A DNA stretch of 64,000 nucleotides from Candidatus Gastranaerophilales bacterium (GCA_910587815.1 CAJUNK010000004.1:62001-126000); one strand, 5' to 3'. Shown: positions 36,965-45,879, counted from the stretch's first letter. Translations and numbers: made by a program. The notes: generated by a model not told the origin, from the sequence alone.

Positions 36965-37429
36965 ATGGCAAAGATATATGAAGGAAACCTGGTAGCAGAT
37001 AAAAATGATAGATTTTGCATCATTGTTGCAAGGTTTAATGAATTTATAGGTTCAAAACTTTTATCTGGTGCAAAAGATGCTTTTCTTCGCCATGGCGTGG
37101 AAGATAATAATATAGACATTATTTGGGTGCCAGGCGCTTTTGAAATTCCTCTTGCTGCAAAAAAAGCAGCCAAAAAAGGGTACGCAGCAATTGTCACCCT
37201 GGGTGCTGTTATAAAAGGTTCAACTTCACATTATGATTACGTTTGTGCAGAAGTTTCAAAAGGCACAGCCCATGTGGCACTAGAAACAGAAACACCTGTA
37301 ATTTTTGGAGTACTTACAACAGATAATATTGAACAAGCTATTGAACGTGCTGGAACTAAAGCTGGCAATAAAGGCTCTGAAGCTGCAAAAACAGCAATTG
37401 AAATGGCAAATCTTTTTAAAAACATTTAA
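36965..37429 (+). CDS. ribH: 6,7-dimethyl-8-ribityllumazine synthase
   Basis: 154 residues. CIIVARFNEFIGSKLLSGA, IIWVPGAFEIPLAAKKAA, VTLGAVIKGSTSHYDYVCAE and PVIFGVLTTDNIEQAIERAG are the conserved RibH blocks, including the ALGAVIxG-type loop and the catalytic His in TSHYDYV. It condenses the pyrimidine and butanone phosphate precursors of riboflavin and forms icosahedral or pentameric shells. GAGGAAAAC precedes the ATG. No other rib genes are adjacent. Confidence 0.95.
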   Translation: MAKIYEGNLVADKNDRFCIIVARFNEFIGSKLLSGAKDAFLRHGVEDNNIDIIWVPGAFEIPLAAKKAAKKGYAAIVTLGAVIKGSTSHYDYVCAEVSKGTAHVALETETPVIFGVLTTDNIEQAIERAGTKAGNKGSEAAKTAIEMANLFKNI

Positions 37430-37551
37430 ACAATTTTTCATATTATATTAATCTTTAGGTTGATATGAATTTTAAATCTTTAGATTGATGATACAAATCA
37501 TGTAAAAAGTTATTGTTATTTTATTAAGACTTGGATTAGGAACTTTTTATC

Positions 37552-38196
37552 ATGAAAAAAATCATTCTATGCTTATTGTTTAGTTTATTTTTTGTGCCGC
37601 AGGTGGCATTTTCAAACGATAATTTTATATATTCAATAAATGTCAACAGAAATAATGACAACCAAAGCTTGCAATTGGATATAAAAAGTGATTATAAAAC
37701 AAAGATTACAAATAAAATTGATGAACTTGGCCGGGAATACTTTGATATCAAGGATGCAAGTTTAAAAGAAAATTTTGTAATTCAATATAATAATGTGCAG
37801 GGTGTTGAAAGCGTTATAGCACAACAAATTGGCAATAAAGTAAGAATTTACATTAAAGGCGACAATATTAATGATATTGCAGCAAATTTCAAAAATGTTG
37901 AAAATCAGCCATATCCTGATAAAAGTGCTGGCTATGTACTTTTAGTATTTGCCTTTGCTGTATTTAGCGTACTTAGAATGTTTAAAAAGAAAGCAAAGAG
38001 ACTAAATGCAAAAGCACAGTATTTAAAAAATGCTGCATCCAAGGCTGTTTATAATAATCTAATGGAAAAGAAGATGAAAACATCTTCCACAATACGTGAT
38101 AACAGACATTTGACAGTAAATGCGCTAAAAAAGAAAAATATAAAATCTATAGGCGAATATCAAAAACAAAGATTCATTGACAGGGTTGCAATGTAG
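37552..38196 (+). CDS. Uncharacterised membrane protein with signal peptide
   Basis: 214 residues. Signal peptide KKIILCLLFSLFFVPQVAFS, an extracytoplasmic domain of about 110 residues rich in Asn/Asp with beta-strand patterning (SLQLDIKSDYKTKI; NKVRIYIKGDNI), one membrane span (YVLLVFAFAVFSVLRMF), and a very basic cytoplasmic tail of about 70 residues. The strand pattern resembles AMIN-type domains but I would not insist. Likely in one unit with the following two genes. Function unknown. Confidence 0.65.
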   Translation: MKKIILCLLFSLFFVPQVAFSNDNFIYSINVNRNNDNQSLQLDIKSDYKTKITNKIDELGREYFDIKDASLKENFVIQYNNVQGVESVIAQQIGNKVRIYIKGDNINDIAANFKNVENQPYPDKSAGYVLLVFAFAVFSVLRMFKKKAKRLNAKAQYLKNAASKAVYNNLMEKKMKTSSTIRDNRHLTVNALKKKNIKSIGEYQKQRFIDRVAM

Positions 38197-38282
38197 ATTA
38201 TAATTATAAATCCTATTTTCAAAGTATTGCGATTGCATAAACTTTATCTATGATTTATAATTTGTTTTAAGAGGGTTAAATT

Positions 38283-39968
38283 ATGGATAATTATAATGCT
38301 CTGTCAAAATCCGCCATATTAACAAAGCTGGCACTTGATGGATATTTCATAGACTTATTAACTTTAAATTCTTTCATAAAATCGTGGCAAATTGAGGCGA
38401 TATATGAAAATGAGTTTGGTATAGAATTTTTTGATAACAGTTCTTATTTGACCATTTTAGATAATTTAAAAGATAAATACAAAAAAACAAAAGACAGCTT
38501 AGAAGGAAATTTAAAAGAACAATTTTCTCAAGAAAAACATATAGAAAATATAGAAAAACCCTCACAAGCACAAGAAAATAACAATAAAGAAAATGTTTCT
38601 CTTGATGCTTTGATTGATTCACAAAAAAATGTTTCACAAGATAGCAAAGAAAACATAAATGTTTCTTTGAATGACATCACAGAAACACAACACAAAGAAG
38701 CACCCGCCCTATCACAATCTGTCACCCCAATTGTGATTCAAAACGAAGAACAAAAAGAAACTATAGATATATTAAATGCATGCGATGCTGTTATTGAAGC
38801 TCAGGATATTAAAACCAATGAAAACACTGAAAAAACAGTTGATAATGATATTTATATAATTGAGGATGACAAAACATACTCTTTAGAAGAGCTTGCAAAA
38901 GAAACACAAACAGAATACCAAAACAAAACAAGCAATATAATATATGAAAACACTATAATGCCAATGGCAATGAGAAATTTAAAGCCAGGGCCTGTAGCTC
39001 CAAATTCTAATATAAATGTAGATCATGAAAATATAGAAATTTTAAGCGAAGAAGATTTTGATAACCAAAAATTAAACCAAACTGCAAAGCTTGAATATGA
39101 TGATGAATTAGCCCACATACTTGAAGGCGAAAACTTTAGCCAAGAGGAGATTGAAAAGGCTGATAATCTGATAAATAATTCAAAAAACACACAAAATGCT
39201 GTACAAAACCATGAGGCTGCTTCAAATACAAAAGAAGAGCAAAAACCCCAGCAGCAAAACCAAGCAGAAAAAACAAAGGATGAGCTTGATTTAATGCAAT
39301 TGGCTCAGTCTTTTGCACAGAATTTAACTGGCACAAACAAAGAAGAAATACCGCCTGCTGATTTAGAAACAATATTTGAAGAATCTTACACAGAACCTTT
39401 TGAAGAATTACAGAATTTCGTGCAAGATAAACCTGAAGAATATAAATCGTTACAGGAAGATTTGCCCTCTGATATCGAAAAGCCGGAAACCCCTGTTGTA
39501 AGCTCCATTATGCAAGGATATTCTTCAACTAATCTTACAGCACAAGATGTTCGCGATATTATCAGAGAAGAAATTACGCGACAAACAGCAAATGTAGTGC
39601 CTGTTGCTCAAAATAATGAAAACATAAAAGAAATTGTAAGAGAAATTGTGAAGCAAACAGCAGATGTTGCACCACAAAATGCTTTTAAACTTGATATTTC
39701 AAACCGCACACTTGATATGATTGCAAAGACAATAGCGAAAAAAATTGCTGTAAAATTAAATGAATATTATAAATTAAACAGTTCAAAACAAGATGCAAAA
39801 CTACAATTATTCAGAGAAAGAACAATGGATTTAAAAGAAAAATATCAAGCTCTTGCAGAAGAAAACAGAAAGTTAAAAAATCAATTAATTGAAAGCAATA
39901 GAAATTTAAATTCATACAAACCAACAGTTTTTGGCTTGTTTAAATACGAAGGCAAAAGAAGAAGATAA
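38283..39968 (+). CDS. Uncharacterised 561-aa acidic protein with C-terminal coiled coil
   Basis: A conserved-looking N-terminal domain of about 70 residues (ILTKLALDGYFIDLLTLNSF, then WQIEAIYENEFGIEFF) is followed by about 330 residues of Glu/Asn/Gln-rich low complexity, then helical segments (DVRDIIREEITRQTANVVPV, repeated as IKEIVREIVKQTADVAP) and a coiled coil (RERTMDLKEKYQALAEENRK). No membrane segment. The layout of a folded head, disordered middle and coiled tail suggests a scaffold. It lies between a membrane protein and RseP. Confidence 0.6.
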   Translation: MDNYNALSKSAILTKLALDGYFIDLLTLNSFIKSWQIEAIYENEFGIEFFDNSSYLTILDNLKDKYKKTKDSLEGNLKEQFSQEKHIENIEKPSQAQENNNKENVSLDALIDSQKNVSQDSKENINVSLNDITETQHKEAPALSQSVTPIVIQNEEQKETIDILNACDAVIEAQDIKTNENTEKTVDNDIYIIEDDKTYSLEELAKETQTEYQNKTSNIIYENTIMPMAMRNLKPGPVAPNSNINVDHENIEILSEEDFDNQKLNQTAKLEYDDELAHILEGENFSQEEIEKADNLINNSKNTQNAVQNHEAASNTKEEQKPQQQNQAEKTKDELDLMQLAQSFAQNLTGTNKEEIPPADLETIFEESYTEPFEELQNFVQDKPEEYKSLQEDLPSDIEKPETPVVSSIMQGYSSTNLTAQDVRDIIREEITRQTANVVPVAQNNENIKEIVREIVKQTADVAPQNAFKLDISNRTLDMIAKTIAKKIAVKLNEYYKLNSSKQDAKLQLFRERTMDLKEKYQALAEENRKLKNQLIESNRNLNSYKPTVFGLFKYEGKRRR

Positions 39969-39986
39969 CACAAGAGAGAAAATAAA

Positions 39987-41402
39987 ATGAATACAATAAT
40001 AATGCTTTTTTTAATAAGCTTGCTTATTTTAGTGCATGAGCTCGGGCACTTTTTTGCGGCAAGAATGTTTGGCGTCCGTGTTTCAAAATTTGGCTTTGGC
40101 CTTCCTATAGGCCCCACACTTTTTAAAACCAAATGGGGTAATACAGAAATTTTAGTACACGCCTTTCTTTTGGGCGGTTATGTTTCTTTTCCAGATGATG
40201 ATGAAAAAGAAGAAGATGCCAAAAAAGATAAAAAAACAGAAGACAACAACAAAGAAATTTTGCCACCTGATTCTCCTGAAAGATTTAAAAATAAAAAGCC
40301 TTGGCAAAAAGCAGTTATTGTTTCTGCCGGCGTATTTATGAATGTTATTTTTGCAATATTTTTAACAATGCTTGCAGCTGCTTGGTATCACAAGCTTCCT
40401 ATGGGTGAAGCTGATGTTTTTGTAAAAGAAATCATAAAAGACAACAATCAATCTAATATTGTTTCTATGGATATTAAAAGTGGAGACAAAATTAAAAGCA
40501 TAAACAACATAAATGTTACCAATGCTTATAAATTTATATTTGTTGTACAAAAAAGTAAATATTTTGATGGCTCTGTTGATAGCGAGGTTATCACAGAAAA
40601 ACTTAACAATTTAAAAAAATTAAACCCGAATGTTGATTTTGAAAACATTATCCCAGCAGGCACAAGATTAAGCCTTCCCGCAAAAACAGCAGAAAAACCT
40701 TTAAATGTAAGTGAAAATGTAGCAAAGGGATATGAAAAATTCAAAACAAATGAAATAGCACTTTCTAATAAAGAAATTGATTTAAGAAATGATATTGAAA
40801 ATAAAAATGCTTACATTTTAAAAGAAGATACAGAGCCTGAATCTGTTGCAAAGGCTTTAGCTGACAGCTATAAACCAATAACAATTGTTTTAGAACGTGA
40901 TAATAAAGAAATTGTTTTGAACAATATCTACACAGATAAAAATGGGGTTTTAGGGATAAAACTTGAAACTGTAGAAAAATTTACACAAATTAATAATGTT
41001 AAAGATGTGATTGTGCAATCACTCAATTATCTTTGGGTAAATACAAAATTAATGGCTTTTGGGCTTTGGCAGCTTGTCACAGGCAAAATTCCAATGTCTG
41101 AAATGCATGGTATAGTAGTGATTACAAAAGTAGGCTCTGATATCATTGAAACTTACGGAATGCTAAACGGCCTTTTACTTACAGCAATTATTAGCATAGA
41201 TTTAGCCATAATAAACCTTTTGCCAATTCCTGCACTTGATGGCGGACATTTAATGTTCCTTGGATTGGAAAAAATCTTAGGCCGCGAACTTGATGAAAAA
41301 ATAACGGAAGGCATTGGAAAAATTTTCTTCCTGCTTTTAATCATCCTTATGGTTTATGTAATATTTAATGATATTTTCGCCCTTGTCACGCATAAGTTTT
41401 AG
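39987..41402 (+). CDS. RseP-like site-2 membrane metalloprotease with an insertion in the PDZ domain
   Basis: 471 residues. LLILVHELGHFFAARMFGVR carries HExxH in the first span; the second motif ALDGGHLMFLG near residue 415 supplies the third ligand. The PDZ domain starts at VSMDIKSGDKIKSINNINVT and resumes at PITIVLERDNKEIVLNN; between them lie about 100 extra residues containing LNNLKKLNPNVDFENIIPAG followed by TRLSLP, which reads like the end of a LysM repeat. The GGYVSFPDDDEKEEDAKKD loop after the first span is long and charged. Cleaves membrane-bound anti-sigma factors or signal peptides in related bacteria. Confidence 0.88.
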   Translation: MNTIIMLFLISLLILVHELGHFFAARMFGVRVSKFGFGLPIGPTLFKTKWGNTEILVHAFLLGGYVSFPDDDEKEEDAKKDKKTEDNNKEILPPDSPERFKNKKPWQKAVIVSAGVFMNVIFAIFLTMLAAAWYHKLPMGEADVFVKEIIKDNNQSNIVSMDIKSGDKIKSINNINVTNAYKFIFVVQKSKYFDGSVDSEVITEKLNNLKKLNPNVDFENIIPAGTRLSLPAKTAEKPLNVSENVAKGYEKFKTNEIALSNKEIDLRNDIENKNAYILKEDTEPESVAKALADSYKPITIVLERDNKEIVLNNIYTDKNGVLGIKLETVEKFTQINNVKDVIVQSLNYLWVNTKLMAFGLWQLVTGKIPMSEMHGIVVITKVGSDIIETYGMLNGLLLTAIISIDLAIINLLPIPALDGGHLMFLGLEKILGRELDEKITEGIGKIFFLLLIILMVYVIFNDIFALVTHKF

Positions 41403-41410
41403 CTATAAAA

Positions 41411-41446
41411 AAAGGGCACAAAAAGGTTACTAAATTGTGCCCTAAA
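41411..41446 (-). terminator. Terminator of the glycine-rich prepilin gene
   Basis: Read on the minus strand, AGGGCACAA and TTGTGCCCT form a 9-bp stem followed by TTTTTTTATAG. It is downstream of the prepilin-like gene that ends at 41632. On the plus strand the stem is followed by A, so it is not a good terminator for the protease gene. Confidence 0.65.
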
Positions 41447-41631
41447 AAAGTTGTTCATCTAAAATCTTAGTGTAGTTTAAGCTTAGCCAGACTTGGCTTA
41501 GCGAAAACAAACGAGCCTTTAGGATGTGAGGGCGTGCCAACGGCGATGAGCCGGTGGACAGCCCGACACTGGACTGAACTAGTGGACAGGGCGAAGGCGT
41601 ACCATGTGCAAACTAAGATACCCACAGGAGC
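41447..41631. other. GC-rich structured-looking segment in the 3' untranslated region
   Basis: 185 bases between the terminator and the stop of the glycine-rich gene. It is richer in G and C than its surroundings and bounded by ATCTTAGT (about 41464) and ACTAAGAT (about 41609). It contains TAGCGAAAAC, GAGGGCGTGCC and GATGAGCC, words similar to those in the 19.8-kb palindrome. No ORF supported. Confidence 0.4.
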
Positions 41632-44445
41632 CTACTCCCACCACTCTATAATTATCTTGCCATTGGTGCCGTCTCCACCCTTGTTTGGATTGTTTGTAAT
41701 ATTGGATTGCGCAGAAGAATTTACTTTGCCCAAATCGCGCAGCGAAGCACCGCCACCTCCCGCAGATAACCCTGTTGCATTTTTACCATTTGCATTATCA
41801 CCTGTATCTGCCGTTCCGCCAAAACCGCCATCGCCCTTGATTTCCTGCTTTGCTTCGGTGCCATCAGATGCAATTTTAGAATAAATGTAACCTATAAAGT
41901 TTGCACCTGCACCACCAGCTAAATCCACAGCATCAGCGCCTTTCAGGCCTTTTGTGCATTTTTTATTATTTAAATAGCTTGTGTTTTTATAATGACAAAT
42001 ATTTGAAATATTCCCACCTGCACCATTTTGAATATTCCCACCCGCATTAACAGAAGGATTTTTACCCCCATTGCCACCACCTGCTTTAATATCTCCAAAA
42101 ACAGTGTCCCCGCCTTTTTTGGCACTCACAATGGTATTATTTGAAACATAGGCGCCACGGCCGCCTTTTCCTATCCTTAATTTAATTATCTGATTACTTG
42201 AAACAGGAATATTATATTTGAAAATATTACCGCTTGCGCCGCCTCCGCCTGCGCCCAATGAAGCAAGCTTATAGGCGCCATTACCACCATTTAATGTTGC
42301 ATCCCAATATTTATTCCAGGAAATTCTTGCATAACCCGGTGCCCCATTACCGCCTGATGCTAAGCCATAGCCACCGCCTCCACCACAGCCAAAACCGGAT
42401 GCAGGGCTTTTGCCATCTTTAAAACTTGAAATACCGCCTTCACCGCCAGTGCAGGATATTTCACTATTTAAAATTGATAAACCACCCCCAGCACCACCAT
42501 TATAACTATTTGGAACACCGCCTGTTACAGTGTTTGACGCACTTTGCCCTGTGGTTAAAATATTTGTACCGCCAAGACCATTTCTATATATACCTGATGG
42601 GTTTCCATAATGAATGTCAGTTTTTGCAACCACAGCACCTGAATTATTCATATATGGTGCTGCCACCCCGGCGCCGCCAGCGCCAACCTGCACGGTTAAA
42701 GATTCTCCGGGGTTTGTTTTTAGAATACGATTTTCAACAATGCTTCCCCTGCCGCCACCATAGCCACCCGTGCCATAATCAAGATAGGATATACGCAAAG
42801 CGCCATCTTTACCACTAGTAGGGCTTTTATCCCCATTGCCACCATTACAATAGTTACTTCCAAAAATAGATTTCACATCGCCGCCCGCTATGCCATTCCC
42901 TTGTTTTCCACCGGTACCACCAGCACCGTTTCCGCCAATAGTATTGCCTGCGGATGCAGCACTATTTCCACCATTGCCACCACCATATCCTGCACCGCCG
43001 CCACCGCCGCCGCCTGTTGTCATATTGCTTGAACCGCCACCTGCGCCGCCTCCGCCAGGTGCTGCCAAATTATTATCGTTATCAAATATTGAAATCCAGG
43101 TTTTACCGCCGCCTCCGCCACCTGAACCACCTGTAGAACCTCCGCCACCACCGCCTGTGTAATATCCTCCTCCTCCACCGCCGCCAGAAGAATATGTAGG
43201 ATTTGCATAAGACATACCGCCTTTTCCTCCGCCCATACTGCTTCCAACGCCGCCATTTATAGTTACAGTGCCACTAGTTGGCAACGTTAGTGCATCAGCA
43301 CCATTTCCTGCGCCGTTTCCGCCGCCTTTGCCGCCATATCCTAATTTATCCTGATAACAAATGCCGCCTAAACCTACACCTGAACCATCTGCACCAGGAA
43401 TGCCGGGAATTGTAATGCCATGTGTACCTGAACCGCCACCACCACCGTTTAATAGCCTTCCGTTTGCACCCCCAGCATTATCATTTCCGCCTGCACCGCC
43501 GCCTCCACCAATATACACAGTTAAACTGTTTACATTTGGCATAGTTGGAACACGGTTTACAATGTATCCACCGGAACCGCCACCTGCCCCTTGACCCCCA
43601 CCACTGTGGCCAGAGCCTCCACCTCCACCGCCACATGCAGTTAACAAGAAATGTTTATTTTTTAATACATCCGGTATATTCCAGGTAATTTGCCCGCTGG
43701 AATTTGCAGTAAAGGTTTTATTGGGCTCACCCCCTGTAACATTTCCATTGCCACTTGTTACAAAAGTATGTTCTTTCATAACATATCCGCCCGCAGAACC
43801 ACCTGCACCACCTGAAATTAAGGTAGCCATAATATCATTTACCATGGCAGGAACCGTAAATTGATGAGTATTTGAAACTGTTGTATATTCTGTATAGCCT
43901 GCTGTGGGCGCTGTGCCTCCACCACCGCCAGCACCTATTACCGTAACACTCATATAGCCTGTATATCCGCCTTTTACGGTAAATTCACCCTCGCAATATT
44001 CACTGCCATCTGCGTCAATTTTAACTGAATCCATTGGGCAATATTCAGGCGAGCCAAAATCAATTTCCACAAGTTTTTGGTTAGTTTTTGCAGGGCTCAT
44101 ATTCCCATTTAATGTAACACTTTCATTCATTTTCCTTGTCATAACAGGTGCAAGTGCTGCCATTAAAAGGGATGCCACCAAAAGTGCCATTAATAATTCT
44201 ACCAAACTGAATGCAACTCTCTTGTCACCCTGGACTTGCCTCTTTTTGCCGAAAACTTCTATTTTCGTACAAAATAGGTCCTCTTGGAGTGGTTTCAGGG
44301 TCTCCTTGTAATCCGTAAGAGATTCTGAAACGAGTTCAGAATGACGAATTTTGTTCGGGGTAACAGATTTAGAAAACGCAGTGTGGTTTTTAAAGATTTT
44401 TGTTTTAAAGATTACCCAACCGGGTAGTTTGAAAAAATTTTTCAT
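41632..44445 (-). CDS. Very glycine-rich prepilin-like protein with a long leader
   Basis: 937 residues. After a leader of about 80 residues comes KRVAFSLVELLMALLVASLL, a prepilin-type cleavage motif (A before F, Glu at +5) and hydrophobic helix. The rest is dominated by Gly (runs such as GGGGGGGYYTGGGGGG) with Ser, Asn and Ala, in modules around GxVxVTVIGAGGGGG-like and SLTVQVGAGGAG; a few Cys pairs (CTGGEGG; CHYKNTSYL) may form disulphides. Type II/IV secretion-type assembly to the cell surface is inferred from the motif. The leader contains RHSELVSES, the peptide read from a palindromic repeat, so part of it is probably inserted DNA. GC content is far above the neighbours because of GGN codons. 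Confidence 0.75.
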   Translation of the reverse strand: MKNFFKLPGWVIFKTKIFKNHTAFSKSVTPNKIRHSELVSESLTDYKETLKPLQEDLFCTKIEVFGKKRQVQGDKRVAFSLVELLMALLVASLLMAALAPVMTRKMNESVTLNGNMSPAKTNQKLVEIDFGSPEYCPMDSVKIDADGSEYCEGEFTVKGGYTGYMSVTVIGAGGGGGTAPTAGYTEYTTVSNTHQFTVPAMVNDIMATLISGGAGGSAGGYVMKEHTFVTSGNGNVTGGEPNKTFTANSSGQITWNIPDVLKNKHFLLTACGGGGGGSGHSGGGQGAGGGSGGYIVNRVPTMPNVNSLTVYIGGGGGAGGNDNAGGANGRLLNGGGGGSGTHGITIPGIPGADGSGVGLGGICYQDKLGYGGKGGGNGAGNGADALTLPTSGTVTINGGVGSSMGGGKGGMSYANPTYSSGGGGGGGYYTGGGGGGSTGGSGGGGGGKTWISIFDNDNNLAAPGGGGAGGGSSNMTTGGGGGGGAGYGGGNGGNSAASAGNTIGGNGAGGTGGKQGNGIAGGDVKSIFGSNYCNGGNGDKSPTSGKDGALRISYLDYGTGGYGGGRGSIVENRILKTNPGESLTVQVGAGGAGVAAPYMNNSGAVVAKTDIHYGNPSGIYRNGLGGTNILTTGQSASNTVTGGVPNSYNGGAGGGLSILNSEISCTGGEGGISSFKDGKSPASGFGCGGGGGYGLASGGNGAPGYARISWNKYWDATLNGGNGAYKLASLGAGGGGASGNIFKYNIPVSSNQIIKLRIGKGGRGAYVSNNTIVSAKKGGDTVFGDIKAGGGNGGKNPSVNAGGNIQNGAGGNISNICHYKNTSYLNNKKCTKGLKGADAVDLAGGAGANFIGYIYSKIASDGTEAKQEIKGDGGFGGTADTGDNANGKNATGLSAGGGGASLRDLGKVNSSAQSNITNNPNKGGDGTNGKIIIEWWE
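44318..44346. repeat. Palindromic repeat inside the prepilin leader
   Basis: ATTCTGAA-ACGAG-TTCAGAAT (44322-44342) followed by GACG. On the minus strand it reads CGTCATTCTGAACTCGTTTC, the same type as the units at 19.5-19.65 kb, and it is translated as RHSELVSES. Confidence 0.75.
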
Positions 44446-44673
44446 AAGTTATCCTTAACAATGTGATTAATACCCATCTGATACAAAATTTGAAACCGCA
44501 AACCCACGCAACAAAAGCCCCTTTAAAAAAGATGCTTTAAGTGAAACAACAATGCTAAAACCTGAGTTTGTCCAAAAAAAGTAATGCTTAAAATAACTCA
44601 ACAAAGTTTGCATTAATTGAGTGGATTAAGTTAAAATTTTTGTATAGTAAACAATATTTTTTATTAAATATAA

Positions 44674-44705
44674 TGACATTGTATAGTTATATGTATCAAA
44701 TGTCA
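44674..44705. promoter_or_regulatory. Inverted repeat upstream of an XRE gene (possible operator)
   Basis: TGACATT, 18 bases, AATGTCA. The right part includes TGTATCAAATGTCA, whose complement resembles TGATACAAAATGACA at 45026 downstream of the same regulator gene. A direct repeat TTGTATAG also occurs here (44639 and 44679). Confidence 0.45.
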
Positions 44706-44723
44706 AGCATTAAGAAACTAAGT

Positions 44724-45014
44724 ATGAAGAAATTTTACGGTGCAAGAATTAAACAGATAAGAGAAGCTTTGGGAATGACCCAGAGTGATTTTGCCGAAAC
44801 ATTTAATACATCAAGACAATTTTTAAACAATGTGGAAGGAAACAGGGCCACATTTTCAGATGTTAAACTTATAGAACTTCAGGATAAACATAATGTCAAT
44901 TTAAATTTTGTTTTAAATAATATAGGGCAGATGTTTTTAGACAAAAGCACAAATGATATTGTGAGCATAAAACTTAAAAAAGGCCAGCTTTTAAAAGTGG
45001 AGTATGAAGAATAA
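44724..45014 (+). CDS. XRE-family HTH regulator
   Basis: 96 residues if started at ATG 44724; in-frame starts reach back to 44640 but would include the inverted repeat. HTH: YGARIKQIREALGMTQSDFA, then ETFNTSRQFLNNVEGNRATF. The C-terminal part has LQDKHNVNLNFVLNNIGQMF, the shape often found in short phage- or plasmid-type regulators. Inverted repeats with TGATACA/TGTATCA words lie on both sides. Likely autoregulated. Ribosome site weak, so the exact start is uncertain. Confidence 0.8.
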   Translation: MKKFYGARIKQIREALGMTQSDFAETFNTSRQFLNNVEGNRATFSDVKLIELQDKHNVNLNFVLNNIGQMFLDKSTNDIVSIKLKKGQLLKVEYEE

Positions 45015-45017
45015 TCT

Positions 45018-45087
45018 TAATATTTTGATACAAAATGACAATTTGGCAAGTTCAGTGGTTTTATCCAAAATGTGTATCAAAATATTA
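45018..45087. repeat. 15-bp perfect inverted repeat between the XRE gene and a membrane protein gene
   Basis: TAATATTTTGATACA (45018-45032) and TGTATCAAAATATTA (45073-45087), 40 bases apart. The left arm starts 4 bases after the XRE stop and the right arm ends 10 bases before the next ATG. It could be a paired operator or an RNA hairpin covering the translation start. Confidence 0.6.
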
Positions 45088-45097
45088 GGAATAAAAT

Positions 45098-45523
45098 ATG
45101 AGCTCAATAGACAGCAAAAACAATACATCCATTCCAATTTCTACAGCAGCAGGTGCTGCAAGTTGCGCATTGATTGGTGGAATAAACAGGGCTATGGTAT
45201 ACAATAAAACAAATAAGGCCCTGCAAGCCCTTGGTACAAAAGATACGTTCACAAAAGATATTATTCAAAAAACAGGCACTATTATTAAAGACGGCAACAC
45301 AAGCAATATATATAAAATAAAAGATATAAAAAGGTTTAGCATAACCACACCTGAAAACGTAAAACCCACGTTTGAAAATATTTCAGGTATTCTTAAAGAC
45401 GCAAAAGAGATTATCAAAAAAACTACACCAAAATTTATACTAATATGCACTGCGGTAGGGGCTGTAGCCGGGCTATTGATTGGCCTTATGGACAAAACTT
45501 CGGCACAAAAAGATATTGAATAA
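45098..45523 (+). CDS. Uncharacterised 141-aa protein with two membrane segments
   Basis: Not recognised. Hydrophobic stretches at about 13-30 (ISTAAGAASCALIGGINRAM) and near the end (PKFILICTAVGAVAGLLIGL), with a basic and Thr-rich middle (GTIIKDGNTSNIYKIKDIKR). AGGA lies 8-11 bases before ATG 45098. Position right after an XRE gene and its operators suggests it is the regulated partner. Nothing in it looks enzymatic. Confidence 0.6.
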   Translation: MSSIDSKNNTSIPISTAAGAASCALIGGINRAMVYNKTNKALQALGTKDTFTKDIIQKTGTIIKDGNTSNIYKIKDIKRFSITTPENVKPTFENISGILKDAKEIIKKTTPKFILICTAVGAVAGLLIGLMDKTSAQKDIE

Positions 45524-45640
45524 AAAACACAACAAATTTATTAAGTAAGCATTTTTCAGGTATTGTTGACTTTAGGTGTGCTTCCTGTTATATTATCAGT
45601 AAATAACAGTGATTTTAAATACCTGAAGGAGGTGAAAACA

Positions 45641-45814
45641 TTGCCAGAAGTACGCGTAAGAGAAAATGAAAATATCGAAAGCGCTCTTAAAAGATTTAAG
45701 AAAAAAATCCAAAAAGCAGGTATTTTATCTGAAATCAAACGTAGAGAAAGATATGAAAAACCGTCAGTAAAAAGAAAAAGAAAATCTGAAGCAGCAAGAA
45801 AAAGACGTGTTTAG
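45641..45814 (+). CDS. rpsU: 30S ribosomal protein S21
   Basis: 57 residues with a TTG start at 45641; GAAGGAGGTGAAAACA directly before it decides the start over the longer frame beginning at 45563. The sequence (PEVRVRENENIESALKRFKK, then KAGILSEIKRRERYEKP) and the Arg/Lys-rich end KRKSEAARKRRV are S21. Role in 30S translation initiation. A terminator follows at 45825. Confidence 0.93.
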   Translation: MPEVRVRENENIESALKRFKKKIQKAGILSEIKRRERYEKPSVKRKRKSEAARKRRV

Positions 45815-45824
45815 ATAAATATTT

Positions 45825-45854
45825 AAAAGGGGATTGCTTTTATCCCCTTTTTTA
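45825..45854 (+). terminator. Terminator after rpsU
   Basis: AAAAGGGGAT and ATCCCCTTTT form a 10-bp stem with a short loop and T-run. Confidence 0.85.
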
Positions 45855-45879
45855 GAATAAAAGTTTTAAGGGGGAGAAT

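Noticed and set aside
42890..43162. Proline-rich 90-aa ORF on the plus strand
   Set aside because: It is the antisense reading of GGN glycine codons in the prepilin-like gene; no ribosome site and extreme composition.
45004..45207. 67-aa ORF overlapping the XRE gene end
   Set aside because: It runs through the inverted repeat and most of it is a different frame of the 141-aa protein gene.
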